A DNA stretch of 64,000 nt from Acholoe squamosa. Its lineage: Eukaryota; Annelida; Polychaeta; Phyllodocida; Polynoidae. Both the position numbers and the translations under genes were made by a program. Positions 12,263 through 24,745 of this stretch are shown here, one piece after another. The stretch's first letter is position 1; every line of letters begins with the position of its first letter. The notes under the pieces were generated by a model. The model made no database searches, was not told where the DNA came from, and saw nothing but the letters and a program-made list of their open reading frames with translations. The stretch is from assembly GCA_949317995.1 (NCBI GenBank), contig OX439049.1:11718395-11782394 (forward strand), written 5' to 3'.

Positions 12263-14706
12263 CCAAATTTTGTAGTTGCATTGAGCCTGTTGGTTCTAGT
12301 AATGAAGTTGCAACAGATATGGTCACAGGGGAACAAGCTTCATTCATAATTATTCATTAGCACATAGGGGAATGCACCAATCAGTAAGGCCACTACCTTA
12401 TGAGAAAATGATCCAGGATCCTGGATCATTTTAGAGGAGGCATTGCAGTGATTTGATAAGAAATAGTGGGCCTGGATTATTGAGGCTGTATTCGTGTGTG
12501 CTTTCATGAGAATAGCTGCGATTCTCGGCGAAAATGTAGTGAGGCCTCCACTAATAGATAGAGCGGTAAATGTATGTAATAATGAACAAAAAAATATGAT
12601 GGTTAAGTTTCTACTGGTTCCTGTAACATTTCCCCTATTTCTGTGCATGTACTTGCTAATGTCACATGGAAATGGAATATATTGCTCGTCGATATGAAAA
12701 CATGTTTCTGTTCATTGTTTTTTATATATATATATATATATATTCAGTCTATAGTCAAGCAATGATTTATTTACCAAAATGTCTCTAGTATTAACAAATT
12801 GTATGTCAAATGAATAGCCATCATTTCATGTTAAAACAACAATACTGTTAGCAATATCAGAGCAGTTTTAAGAAAAAAGGAAAGTTTTCAAGAACACAGA
12901 CATTAATGATATATAAATGATATTGTGTCTATATGATGCTACACTGTCGATTATAATTGAATCGCTCTTCTTTTTTTGTCATCTAGCTTCACTACATCGG
13001 TTGGTCGTGCAAGTATGATGGTATTCAGTCTTTTATACCTCTCCCTTGAATGACTTTTAACCTATTATAGGTCGATAGTTTTGCAGTAAACAATTCACCT
13101 GGGTGGTTTTTCTCTTATTTTAATGAAATCATTACATTATCGTTTTTGAGTAAAGATCTAATAATGAAAATGTTCAACTTGTAGAGGAAACCCATTTCTC
13201 CCTTTAAATTCTTTTCAGTGTATTTCAATGTATTTTGACAAAAATGAACCTGTAAAGAATATAGAAAGAATACCTGTTTCATACTTTGGATTTTCTTATG
13301 AATAATATAATCGTTTTTAGATTCTCAGAGAATAAATTCTACGTTGTTTCTATGCTGATATGTGAATTCTGATAAAACAGACCTGTGAATTACCATAGAT
13401 GACATCATTACGTCAAGGGGGATCCCGCCAATCATTGGCTTTCAGATGATCATGTGACAAAATTATTTGATAAGGTCATGATGTTCTTTGTATTTTCGTT
13501 TTCAATTGAGAAAGGCCATATTTTTCTTTGGAATTTCGTTTTTCACCTTTAAAGATTATAGAGGGAAAATTTGCTTAACAATTTTAAACAGATTATCCAT
13601 AGACCAACCATACATAGGGGAGGGTCACATGACCCTATTTGAATATCCATAAAAAGATTTTAGAAAGAATTTATAAATAACGAAGATATAAAGAAGATGT
13701 AGAGAATATACTAATTATGAGTTGAATCTTTTTGATAACAAATCCCATATTCTGAAATCAACAATGTGATGATGATAACAGTATTTATCAGATACATGCA
13801 AAAACAAGATAAAAGGAGCATTTTGCAAAGTTTTGATTAATTTATCCCAATCTCTTGAGGTGGCCCTAACTTCTCCCTTAGCACAGGATTTGGACAAACG
13901 ACAAATTTCATTCTTTTGCCAAGAGAAAATGCAAAGATTTTACAAAGAATACAAAGAGCAATATTATATACCTTCAGTTTTCATCAAAACGATTTCCTTT
14001 GGACCACATTCAGAGATCTAACAGAGAATGAAAATTTATAAGGAAAATTCAAAGAGAAACATTTTTTATAAAAAATTTTAAAAGAACAGAATTGTCCTGT
14101 TCCTTTTAAAAAGAGAAAAATAAACACCCTGGTAGCAAATCATGAGACATTTCCTTGTGAGGAAGGTGGTTTCCATGAACACTAATAGTATGGAAACACT
14201 ATGTTGCAAGTATTATGCCCACTGCTCGTCAGGATACAAATACAATGTAGCCCCGGAGAGTCTAATAAGGGGGGTTGGAGGGGGCAACATTTTTTTCGAG
14301 CCCTACCTGTTTTCAGCAACAACAAAAAACGAGGTGTTACTATAAAAAGTGAAAAGGGTGTGTTTTGGCCCCTCCAGGGGTAGGGAAAAGTAGAATCGAC
14401 CATCACAAGGGGGGGGGGCATTTTTCACGAAAACCCCCTGTTGTTGCAAAATTATCACTCCCTTTCTAGAGCTGCATTTACACCTTTTGACAACACTACA
14501 TGGTGATATAGGAACTGCACTATAGGGTGAGCATGAATACCCCACCAATCCACTCACCAGGGTGGGATTTAAACATCATTACAATAATGGACATGCATGA
14601 GGAATTCATGCAACTGAAAGTCCTTTGAGGACTTATCCTAATACCTTGTGGCATTTGGTCACTTCTACTCTAAACATTTGCTTATTACTCAATTATCGAG
14701 AGAAAA

Positions 14707-14709
14707 GGA

Positions 14710-14745
<36 letters not shown>

Positions 14746-14757
14746 AAGAAAGAAAGA
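14707..14757 (+). repeat. GAAA microsatellite
   Basis: About twelve GAAA units with one GATA interruption. Confidence 0.9.
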
Positions 14758-14902
14758 GCACTAAGAGATACAGGTGGAGAATCCTGGGTAGACAGAGAGT
14801 AATTAGTCCATTATGAAATAAAAGGTCATCGCATGTGGACTGCCCACATCATCTACTCAATTATTCTCTAATGTGAACATGCACTGATCCCGCGCAGTCT
14901 GG

Positions 14903-15137
14903 ATAAGGGAGTGATCATTCTTTAACCACAAGGGGGATGGGTTGGTGCGCGCATGCACATAAAAAAAACTTGCCCCCCCCCCTCTCAAGGCCCCCTGGCC
15001 CAGAAATTGTGTGCCAACATCCCCTTTTAACCTAAAGTAATGCACTGGCTTTTCCGTTGAAAACAGGTAAAATTACTCTGCCCCCTCAAACTCACCGCTG
15101 CCCCCCCCCCTTTGTTGATTAATGATCACTCCCTAAG
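14903..15137. mobile_element. TIR element of the GGGAGTGATCATT family
   Basis: TAAGGGAGTGATCATTCTTT at the left and GATTAATGATCACTCCCTAA at the right are inverted, with C- and G-runs inside, as in 9842-10139. It ends 200 bases before the promoter of the Gly/His/Tyr gene. Confidence 0.6.
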
Positions 15138-15338
15138 GTCGAACAATCCTGAGACTCCGAGGTATACCAAAAACACACCTTACCATGGTCAACACGCCTC
15201 ACATGCGGGCCCCACTGCATGCTCATCACATGACAGGTCACATGGTCAGTATGCGCATGCGCAGACCGTGTATGTCCAGCTGGGCCGTGGCGCCATCTGT
15301 TTAAGGAATGGTGGGAGTGTAGGAGAGAGGGGGGCAGG

Positions 15339-15344
15339 TATATA
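15339..15344 (+). promoter_or_regulatory. TATA box of the Gly/His/Tyr-rich protein gene
   Basis: The motif GGTATATAGAAGG lies 76-81 bases before the ATG at 15420, which leaves room for a transcription start near 15370 and a leader of about 50 bases. Confidence 0.65.
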
Positions 15345-15419
15345 GAAGGATTGTTAGACTGTGTTTGGACATTGTTAGAGACATTGGTGACCAATACAAG
15401 TACCTAAGGACAGTTCACC

Positions 15420-15785
15420 ATGCTGCCTATTGCACTGCTCTCTGTGATTGTGGCTGCGGCCTGTGCTTCCGCTCCCTATCACACCTACCACCACAAGTAA
15501 GTAACATGTATTGTAGAAAGACACATGATGCATGCATGCGAGTAACTCGCCAGGGCTACATTCATGCATCATGATGCATCAATGAAGTGCTGGTGAGCAG
15601 TCTCGCCAGAACTTCATTGCCGACCATTGGGCCTGATGCACTATACTGCATCAGCGGCCCCTATAGGAATAATGAATTGGTTCATAAGAATATGTGACAA
15701 GATCGATATTTATGGTTGACACTTTACAATATCCTACATTTGGACAAATTTAAATGGAGCTTTATACACGGGTCTGTATAGTAGC

Positions 15786-15863
<78 letters not shown>

Positions 15864-18800
15864 GGTAACTAATCTCTTCACCACTAGGACTGCTTGTCAT
15901 TTCTCAAACCCTACGAGTGGTCTACTCCTGGTATGAATTGCAGTGGCCATAGAGTTTGTATGGGATTTACATTACGATTTGACGAAGGCCCACTCGTAGC
16001 ATTGGAGAAATGACTTCCAGGTGTACCAAATCATCAGGTGTTTGAGGGGGCTTACATCAATAGGGGCCTTTAACTAACGATCTGAAGAATGACTGACGAG
16101 TTGATGTGCATGCTGTCGTCAAATATTCATACCTCAGTTTAAGCCTTGTATCATCATCATACCTAGGATTTGATAGAGTAGTTGTGGCACTGAACGCACT
16201 ACACTGAAAACATGGAATATCCAAAACTAGTCAGCGGTGACCACTTTAGGTCCTCAAGTTGAGGATACCTAAAACTACAACTTTAGGTAGTCAAAATGAT
16301 GACTTTAGGTCATCAGGATGACAACCTGAGTCATCAGTATGATGACTCTGTACTGTCAGTATTGTCATCCTGACGACTCAGGTCATCAGGATGACGACCT
16401 AAAGTCGTCACTTTGACTACCTAAAGTTGTAGTTTTAGGCATTGTCAACTTGAGGACCTAAAGTGGTCACTGCTGACTAGTTTTGGATCTTCCATGTTTT
16501 CAGTGTAATGCAGGTCATATGTGAGCAGCAACATTAGGTTTATTGATGATGTGAGACCTATGCTGATGTCAGAGATTTTGAAACAAGCTCTGGGGATAAT
16601 CGTAGGTCCATACAACCATTCAAATCGTATTGGTGGTATGCAGTCATAGAACCTTCTGCAGTCGAAGGCTCACAGTGTACAATTATAATAAGGTCTACAC
16701 AGAAAACCTAGGCTTGTTGAAAAGTAATCAATGCAGATGACTTTAGGTCATCATTCCTCATTGATGAAAGAAAGTAATCATTTTGATCATACCATTTCTC
16801 CCACCAGGGGGCCCTAGTTTATGATGATGTGACATGTCTCATACAATCCAGATCGTTGTTGTGGTAAAATTGATATAAATAATTGCCATAAATGTATCAA
16901 CATGCATGTTTAAAGTGGTGAAGTTATGTAAAATTGTGTTGAAAAGGGGACATATTGTAAAATGAGAATGAAAGTATAAAGTAGGCATATTCAGAGCATA
17001 AACACCTATTCTTTGTCAATGGTCCTATCAAGAAGTATGAAGATAGGCATCAACTGCTCCAACTTTTATAACTATGAATCCCATATCTTCAATGAGAAGA
17101 CCTACTCTAATAAATGAATGGGGGTTAGGTTGATGGGGTGGGGTTGGGGGAATTCCAAAACTATTCTTTTATTTCTTATTTTGAGCAACATTGTACTTCA
17201 ATCAAATTGCTTTTCCAGGTCATTTTTATCTCAGCATGTGAAAAACTAATCAGTATTGATGACCTGAAGTAATCATATTGATGACCTGAACTAATCACAT
17301 ATGATGAAAGGGGTACTCTCCCTGGTCTGCATCAAATTGAGCACCCTAAAGTGATCACTACTGATTAGTTTCTGCAGTCATAGGTTTTCAGTGTATTTAT
17401 TGCAAACTAGTGCCTTCGGCACTATGGGGGTAGCCGAACTATTTCTTTTTTGTCCAGTGTATTTCACTGCAGTTTAGGCAAATACCATCAATATCTGCAT
17501 TGACTGCAGTTTAGGGCAAATAACATTAAAACCTGCGTAGTTTCCAGTCTATTTCACTGCAGTTTAGGGCAAATAACATCAATACCTGCGTAATTCTGAA
17601 GCCTACACCAAGTAAGCCCCAGTGCAGCCCCCCTAGTGTCTTACACTGGAAGCGTGTAACTTAGCAGCGCGTAACCTAGCAACAATGCATGACATATCAA
17701 GCACAAACAATTCTACAAATCTCCCAGCAGATACTCTTGGAGGTTTGGGTTTTATGAACATATCTCTGGAACTGTTCATCTCATCTTAACATATGACCTA
17801 TCAAATTAAATGTCTGAGTACATTAAGTCCAGATTTACCATCGACTTAATAACTAAAATCAGGATGGCTCCCGATGTCTTTGAATCAAGATCCAAGATGG
17901 ACGACACTGCAGGAAAAATATAGCTATGACGATTTTGAGGGTGGAGAATACTGTTTTAAATGATATTTACTTTTCAAATTCTACGATTTGGTCTATAAGG
18001 AGAAGTTTAATTGTATAGTAATACCTCAAAATATTAAAATCCTTGAAAACTTAGAGAAAAATTGAGTTAACTTTGAGAAAAGTACATATTTCTAGGTAGC
18101 CTCATTTGGTTTATCTGTTCCTGGCAAGCACTCAAGCTTATTTTAATGGGGTGGGAACCAGCGACGAACTAATGCCTTTTTATATATAGGGTAACAATAG
18201 ATCACCCCCTCCATGCCCCAACATTAAGAACCTACTCTTACTCTACTCTCTACAGTTAACCCTTTGGAACTGTCATATTCAACATGAAATACACCAGCAT
18301 TTTGTGCACTTTCCTCCTGTAATCCCCTTTCTCCCCTCATACTTCAGCCGTGTGGGTGAGGCCCATGTGAACTATGTAAATGGAGTGCGGCAAGCCTATG
18401 TGAACCATGTAGCCGAGAAGGTTGGTGCAGGTACCGGTACGGCCGACAAGTACGGAGTCCCCGGTACATATGTAGCTAAGGCCCATGGACATGGCTACTA
18501 TGGACATGGGTATGGACATGGGTATGGACACGGGTACGGACATGGCTACGGATATGGAGTCTACCCCGACCAGTACAACGCTAACCGTCAGCAATATGTA
18601 AGTTCATCTATTTTCATTATATGACTGGTCATTACTGACCTCCTCTGGAGGGTCTTGCCAAAAGCTGACGAGGAAGAGCCTCTCTAAATTTTTTCAAAGT
18701 GTACTGATGAATACGTGCATGGCCTAAATCGTTTTCATAGGATTGACAAATAATGTAACAGCAAAATGAATGGAAAACTCTTTTTGAGTCATGAAGAAAC

Positions 18801-19719
18801 GTGCATGTTTCGCCTAAACGATTACCAAATCAATTAATTAGCAACACAAAAACGTGCACGTTTTCTTGTTAGGTTCACGTTTGTTTTTTGGCAAGACCCT
18901 CCTGGGTAAAGGAAGATGAGAGACAGGTTTGTGAGAATGAACATTAGTTTTAAGCAGGAATAACCTTCAAGGGCTATATGTAATCGAGACAACCTGAGAT
19001 AAGAACTGGTGGTGATATATAATGGTGATATGAACATTAAGATAACATGAAAGAAAATCGTGGTGTATCCACGTAAGAATAGATGAGGGTGGGTAGGTGG
19101 AGATGTTGTATTATAAACTTCCTATAAAAATCCGAGGCAGTGTATATTTATGAATGTATATATAGTAATGTTGTGTTCTGAGTAGCTAATGCTGCAGACT
19201 AGCCACTTTCTTGTGTTGCAGATTGAGTAACTAGTTAGTGCTGCAAATGAAGTCAGTTCTAGAGGATTATTTGTACTTACCATCTCATTTTAGCACAAAT
19301 ATAAGCCCTTTATAAATAACCCCCTTGATGTCCTTACTAGCTGGGGCACTGAACATCGTGATAAGATCTGCTGAATAGTTGAATAATTGACTAATAAGTG
19401 CTGCAAATTAGTATTGTACTCCCAAGTCACTTTAGCACTGTTGGAGCAGGTTAGTAGTCCCCACAGTGTAGCACTTCCTAGTTACTTAATAAGTGGTGCT
19501 GGGGCTTGGAGGATTCTGCTGCTAAGCTTTGAAAGGGTTGATAGCTTAATTCTCATACAAGTAATAACACAAAATTAGGAGTTATACTAATTTTGAGTCT
19601 GTCTATGTTTCGCTGATACCCAGGTGAACAAGCAGGCAGAGGCTGTTGGCGCTGGTACCGGAACGTACAAGAAGGACGGAGTGCCCGGAACCTACCTGGA
19701 CAAGAGACACTACCACTAG
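15420..19719 (+). CDS. Secreted Gly/His/Tyr-rich protein with duplicated VGAGTGT-GVPGTY motif, unrecognised
   Basis: Three exons, 15420-15496, 18348-18597 and 19624-19719, join in phase (423 nt, 140 residues). Residues 1-18 are a clean signal peptide (MLPIALLSVIVAAACASA). The mature protein is short and rich in Gly, His, Tyr and Val. A motif of about 27 residues occurs twice: VNHVAEKVGAGTGT..KYGVPGTYVAK in exon 2 and VNKQAEAVGAGTGT..KDGVPGTYLDK in exon 3. Between them lies a GHGYGHGY repeat block rich in Tyr and His. It has no Cys after the signal peptide. I do not recognise the family. Low complexity plus secretion suggests a structural, matrix, adhesive or metal-binding protein, but that is inference. 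A TATA box lies 81 bases upstream of the ATG and ATTAAA follows the stop at 19782. Intron 1 (2.85 kb) carries two TA-flanked MITEs, and intron 2 another element. Confidence 0.87.
15520..15668. repeat. Palindromic CATCATGCC repeat family, copy 2
   Basis: ATCAATGAAGTGCTGG and AACTTCATTG arms, with GCATCAGCGGCCCCTATAGG at the end; intron 1 of the Gly/His/Tyr gene. Confidence 0.7.
15788..15859 (+). repeat. TA microsatellite
   Basis: About 36 TA units in intron 1 of the Gly/His/Tyr gene. Confidence 0.95.
16202..16505. mobile_element. 304-bp palindromic MITE flanked by TA
   Basis: Begins CACTGAAAACATGGAATATC and ends with the inverse; nearly the whole length is self-complementary, with repeated GACTTTAGGTCATC units. 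TA stands on both sides, as expected for Tc1/mariner-type insertion. Confidence 0.85.
16698..17393. mobile_element. 696-bp related MITE flanked by TA
   Basis: Begins CACAGAAAACCTAGG and ends CATAGGTTTTCAGTG, flanked by TA. It shares GACTTTAGGTCATC with the element at 16202 but has a longer unrelated interior. Confidence 0.7.
18181..18322 (+). promoter_or_regulatory. Second TATA box and abortive signal-peptide start inside the same gene
   Basis: TATATATA at 18181 is followed at 18284 by an ATG that reads MKYTSILCTFLL and then a stop at 18320, just before exon 2 (18348). The spacing and the hydrophobic start resemble a second promoter with a first exon. It could be a decayed first exon of a duplicated gene, or an alternative first exon with an unseen donor (GT at 18319). 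It may also be chance. Confidence 0.3.
18645..18905. mobile_element. MITE with CTGGAGGGTCTTGCC ends
   Basis: CTGGAGGGTCTTGCCAAAA at the left is inverted as TTTTTTGGCAAGACCCTCCT at the right. It sits in intron 2 of the Gly/His/Tyr gene. A right end of the same family is at 47352-47374. Confidence 0.75.
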
Positions 19720-21458
19720 GGGTGAATATTAATGTAACCTTGTATAATCTAAATCATTAATTATTCAATTTTCACATCAAAATTAAAGTAATGATTTGAA
19801 GAATAAGGGAAAAAAAGAAAGAAATGTTTAGAAAAAAGTAGATAAACAAATTATGTAGATGAATGTGTAGATTAATAAATGTATTAATTGATAGTCTAAA
19901 CTAATGAAAAAATAAATAAATAGAAAGATTAACTGATACATGTGAAAAAGAGATGGTTCTTTTATGTCCTGCAAAGTCTGAGTATGATTTCATCCATCAA
20001 GACCTTTTTCCAGAAAGTCGAGTTACCCAGTTCTTTGTTGGCATATCAGCAACGAAAAAAGGGCGAAATAGATTGAAATTGTGAGGCATGATAGTAAAAC
20101 TTATTGGATGTATTGAGAGTGTGGTTCATGTGAGCACAAAACACGCTAGATAAATCGGAACCATACTTCTTGGACATTATCCAGTTAAAATGAAGGTTGC
20201 CCTTTTTGAATTGCTAAATAGTCAAAACAGATCAGTAACATGAAGCAACTTGCCCCACTGGTGGCATTTATTTACTCTTTTCTTACAAACTTTACTCTTT
20301 TGCAGATGAGATCGGGATGGGTTTCTCCAGATGAACCGTTTGTCTGAGGAGGACCAACTTGTTTCTATACTTTCAAATAATAAAACTATTAATCAAAAAC
20401 TATTTCGGCATGGGTTTTACTACTTTCATTTTGAAGAAATGTCATCCTTATAATATGATGCCGAGGGATCTTGGTAGAAGTGGCGGATCCAGAATGGGAG
20501 GGGAAGGGGGGGGACGCACCATTCATCTTGGTTAGATTTGGGAAGTGGCAAATGAATTTGGAAAGAAGTCCTGAGTTGTTGTAGTTTCACCCACCAACCT
20601 TGCAGCTGAGTAATATATTAAACAAAAACATAATGAGTGGGGCATACAGTCTCTGTATGCCTGTATTTACAGCATGTAAATCGGACTATAAATAAGGATT
20701 TTAGAGAAATATTCTCGGGAGTTTACCAGGAAGTGACGCTAATACAACCGAAAGTGACGCGACAAATTAGGTCAATTTATGTTGGTACCCTGTGCAATTG
20801 ACGCTATGGAAATGCAACATGTATTGTGTAATGGGTTATAATCACTGACGCTGTCAGTGACGCTAGATAAGCGGCAGTGACACCCTTTGTTTGTGTAAAG
20901 AGGTGTGGCGTACGGCATATTGTATACCACACCCGTGGGCATACAGTCTTCAGTGCTAGATATATGGTTTCAACATTTCAATGTAGAGGTAGAAGAATAC
21001 TATACAGAGACCGCCAAGGTTATCCACTCTATAGGGGTACATCCACTGCGACGGATGGACCATCCGTCTCCCTTCATCCGTAATTTTCTCCATAGAAATC
21101 AATGATAAATGATACGGATGAAACGTTACCCTTAGATGCGTGAAGGGTATTGGCCTCGCGTGAGGAGGGACACTCCAATTCTTCTTATGAGTGTGTGCTA
21201 GCGTGGCGTCATTACTGATGATATCATGATATATTATTGAATAGATAAAATTATTACTAGTTCATTATGCCAAAGTCAATGGGGATATAGAACACAAAAT
21301 TATGGTGATCTAGTCATATCACCTTTATTTGCACCAGATCTATCTACCAACTAATACACCTTGTTATCAAGCAAACATGATTTCATTCATTAGCTCCAAT
21401 CATTGGGTGCCTGTATGCACCAGAGAGCTCCTTATCAAACTGATCAATATCAGTAGTT
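19720..21458. other. Intergenic stretch without a recognised gene
   Basis: AT-rich sequence after the Gly/His/Tyr gene. At 20,480 there is a GTGGCGGATCC-type repeat end, and at 20,630-21,200 short repeats of CAGTGACGCT and GGCATACAGTCT. No reading frame here looks coding. Confidence 0.5.
19782..19787 (+). promoter_or_regulatory. Polyadenylation signal ATTAAA
   Basis: ATTAAA lies 62 bases after the stop codon of the Gly/His/Tyr-rich gene; further AATAAA motifs follow near 19875. Confidence 0.5.
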
Positions 21459-21497
21459 TCATATGATGGTGATATCAGCACATCCATAGAACTCCTC

Positions 21498-21766
21498 CTG
21501 GAGGCCATTTCTAAACACACTATGACTGCTGTCCTTCAAATCGTAGTGAGAACCTAACAATTTGGCCATAACAGCACCATGAACTAGTAGTCCCTAATGT
21601 CTGCACCAGTACGACTGCCCTACTAAACCTTATGTAATTACTGCATAGCTGCTAATCGTAGTGAGCAGTCGTAGGGCAGTTCCTACGATAGCCTGGCTTA
21701 ATCTTGGCATTTTTAGATGGTAGTGGTTGCATGTAGTCGTAGTACATTGAGAAATGGCCTCCAGAG
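21498..21766. mobile_element. Inverted-repeat element inside exon 6 of pseudogene D
   Basis: CTGGAGGCCATTTCT at the left is inverted as AGAAATGGCCTCCAG at the right, with AATCGTAGTGAG inside both arms. The exon 6 coding sequence continues on either side. Confidence 0.75.
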
Positions 21767-21984
21767 GTCCACATCCCGTAAAACATGTGCCGTCAGGGTC
21801 ACACGCGAGTTACCTGTAAGGTATATATATTTCATGTCAAATTTAGACTTTATTCCACAAATATGTCATTCATGGCTTTTATCCCTAAACCTACAATGAG
21901 CACACAAGATGCAGAGCACACAAAACATGCAGTGCTGTTAAGTCCAGATGTCAGCATTGAATTACTGCCCACTTTGCAAAAAAA

Positions 21985-22215
21985 AAAAACACGTTGATAA
22001 ACGTTTGTGAAAAACGTACGCTTTTCTTACGTTGAAAACGGGTTTCAAATGTATTTTGAAAGATGAAAAACATTTACACCTAAAATACGTTTCGACATTT
22101 GTTAGTTATATTTTTAATGTCGAAAGTGTGAAAGAAACATTTGGAGAATTCAAAAACATAAAAAAGAACGTTTTTAACGTTAAAAACGTGGGTTATGTTT
22201 TTGCCAAACATGAAT
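21985..22215. repeat. AACGTTT-rich low-complexity block
   Basis: Dense AAACGT, ACGTTT and GAAAACG words on both strands, in intron 5 of pseudogene D. Origin unknown. Confidence 0.4.
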
Positions 22216-22390
22216 TATCAAAAGATTAATACACGATGTATCCCTTAAAGTCATCCACTCACTAGTGTGGTACTTCCACTGCAGCACACACTGTGTACAG
22301 GTGAGGCCAGCTGGAGGCTATTGCAAAAAGAACCGGATTTGGATTCTCACTGACGCAACTCACCTTCCACTTCCTGGCTGTTCTGCTGCT

Positions 22391-22903
22391 CTGGAGGGTA
22401 TCTCAAAAAGATTTGGAATTGATCCTGTCGGAGGTGATAATTCCAAAATTGAACTCACTGACCTTCTGGAGTGGATTCCCTCTTGTATTGTAAAGAGGGA
22501 GTCAGTTATAGGAGTGGTATAGGAGGGGTCCAGTCTCTTATTTTGCAACTCAACCTATTTCTGTGCAGTTCACTTGTAGCAGAGGTCAAGCAGGGAAGTC
22601 TGTTCTTAGGGTGAGAAATGTAGGAGAACTGCAGGATCAAATAGTTACGGTGAGAACTGGTTTCCCAATCTTATTGAGATACCCTCCAGAACAAACTTCT
22701 TACCTTACACTCAGAATCAATCCTCTTAATGTGAGTCTTACTGGGAAGCATTCCCCAATTCATGAAAACTTAAGAATCAATTCTATAACCTATTACCTTG
22801 CTGCAAAACAGGGGAGAAGTCATTGCTTGGGGGTAGTCAGTTCCCATTTGGGAATAGCACCTCCGACAGAATTGAATTCCTGTCCTTTCGCAACACCCTC
22901 CAG
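22391..22903. mobile_element. 513-bp foldback element inside exon 5 of pseudogene D
   Basis: Begins CTGGAGGGTATCTC and ends GCAACACCCTCCAG. Degenerate arms share CTGTCGGAGGTG in inverse orientation. About 65 and 50 bases of other foreign sequence separate it from the broken exon halves. Confidence 0.7.
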
Positions 22904-24745
22904 CGGGGAGGTGCGCCTCAGTGGTGTGTAACCCAGTACCAGGGTTAGGGACATGCTAACGGGTCGTACCATCACTCAGCTCCAATATTTTCTGGTTCAG
23001 ACACTCATGGGTGATGATCCTGGACGTAATGAATAACACAAATTGATAAAATAGATCATTAGTTAACACAGCTTATGAGCTTCATAGAGGAGTGTAATAT
23101 GTTTCACAAATTTATGATTAATAAGATTTTTAATTCAAATCTGATCCTAATTAGTAAACCATCAGTCCTTGGATTGCTACCAAAAGTTAAAGGTGAATGA
23201 ATTAATTGATGCCCTTAACAAGATGCTTGTAAACAATCACTAAGGTATCTGTGGCACTCAAAGTGAAATTAGCTGAGTACATTAATATCGCTGATCTTTG
23301 TTTTACTCACTGACTGATGTCGTCGTTCTTGCAGAGTCTGAATTCAAACCAGCCCTTGTGTGCCGCTGTAAGGTTTACGCCGATGTCGATCACCTGCCCC
23401 GAGTTGTATGTGGCCACGATCACACCCTGACCATACTTACCTCCAGCTTAAATGATAGGGAATGAATTTATGATTTAATTTCGATTTCATTATTTTTGTT
23501 GTCATTAGGTATAACTTGGTGATTAAAATCACATTCTTACCATACTTATTACCACCATAAATAAGAAGGAATAAATCATATATGATCTGACCTGGGAAAA
23601 AAATGTTAACACGACATTACAACCTGATGATATTGGTTTTTACTTTTAAAGAAAGGAATAATAATGTTGCCATTTAACCGATATCAGTTGAATGGTGTAT
23701 TTGAGAGAGCGGTTAACAGGTGGGCTCAGCTCGCTACTACCACCTAGTGTTCATGTTATGGGTAAGTGCATGTCACATGATTATGACATCACACATTTAC
23801 CTTGGTGGTTCAATAGTGAGCAGTGTGCAGTCACACTGCTCACTATTGCTCACTCCTCAAATGAGGAGCACCAGAGATTTATCTCACTGTGCGAAAGTAA
23901 GCAGGGGGCAGTGACAAAACTTGAGGACAGAAATGTCAAACCGAAGCGACCATAGGCTGGCATCCATGGGCACTGTGTATGTATCCTGAAACCTGTATAG
24001 CCCCATGGTACTTGTTTCTGTGAGGTACACCTCCTGAAAGCTGAATTGCCTGTGAGAGAGACCAGCACCCAGCTACAGGTGCATAAAGCACGGCCACGAT
24101 ACCAAGGGCAGGAGTAAAAACTTACTTACTTGTTTTTAGTGTGCAGCCAACATTTATCATCTTTTTCTTTATAATTGTTTTTTTTTAATAAATAGGTCCG
24201 TGTCTTTGGACAGGGTGCATGAGTCCACTTTTCTTTCTTGTCACACTGCCCCTCGTCAACCAATAAACTACCTATTTGAATATTCTGAATATTTATAAAT
24301 AAAGTTTATATCTTTACCTCATTGTCCCTGGGTTGAACTAGGTCCCATGCGTCACCACAGACACCACACTTCCCACCGTTCTGGTTCCTTTGGCGCTTTG
24401 AAAAATAAAGATAATAAAAGAAAACATTCCTGAGTGTTATGTGGGAATATAGTCTACCAGTGGTCTTCCCATGATATCTTAAGTGTTGTTGTTTTTTTCA
24501 AAACAGAAAATCGAAATCAGCTTATCAACTTGTGTTATGTAGGGTTATGTCCCATATCCAATGCCCAATGATCAATCAAAAGCATTTCGCAATTGGTGCA
24601 TAACCAAACAAGAATAGGTACACCATGAATTAAAAATCATTTATAAATTACCCCTTTGCCTCCACAAGAAGAGTTCATTGTCGTTGTAGTTGGGCACACA
24701 GCCTGTGAATCCATATCTCCATCAGGTGGATCTACTGGGGGGAGA

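Larger units (their letters stand above)
8449..15419. other. Intergenic region, repeat-rich
   Basis: Apart from the orphan exon at 10631-10711 I see no gene. The stretch holds G- or C-run elements (9618-10256, 14903-15137), a foldback (10474-10576), a tRNA-derived repeat (12192-12262) and simple repeats. About 12.7-14.2 kb is plain AT-rich sequence. Confidence 0.6.
21459..24731 (-). pseudogene. AA15 LPMO pseudogene D
   Basis: Minus-strand remnants match gene B exon for exon: exon 2 24731-24652, exon 3 24395-24318, exon 4 23447-23311, exon 5 23019-22263 and exon 6 21813-21459. Many lesions are visible. In exon 2 the codon for the first Cys of STCWRYGF is TGA. One extra T follows CTCTTC and shifts the frame across LFCGG. 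The exon 4 acceptor reads TTTAAGCTGG and lacks the expected AG before G. Exon 5 is split after GTTR by about 630 bases of foreign DNA containing a foldback element. Exon 6 is split by a 269-bp inverted-repeat element. No first exon or signal peptide was found; a MITE sits directly upstream. The core motifs survive (GGKCGVCGDAW, TAAHKGWFEFRLC, CSQCVLQWKY as CTQCVLQWKY, EEFYGCADIT), so decay is fairly recent. Confidence 0.88.

Noticed and set aside
15754..15936. Open frame with Ile-Tyr repeats, also at 60983-61345
   Set aside because: Translations of TA microsatellites inside introns.
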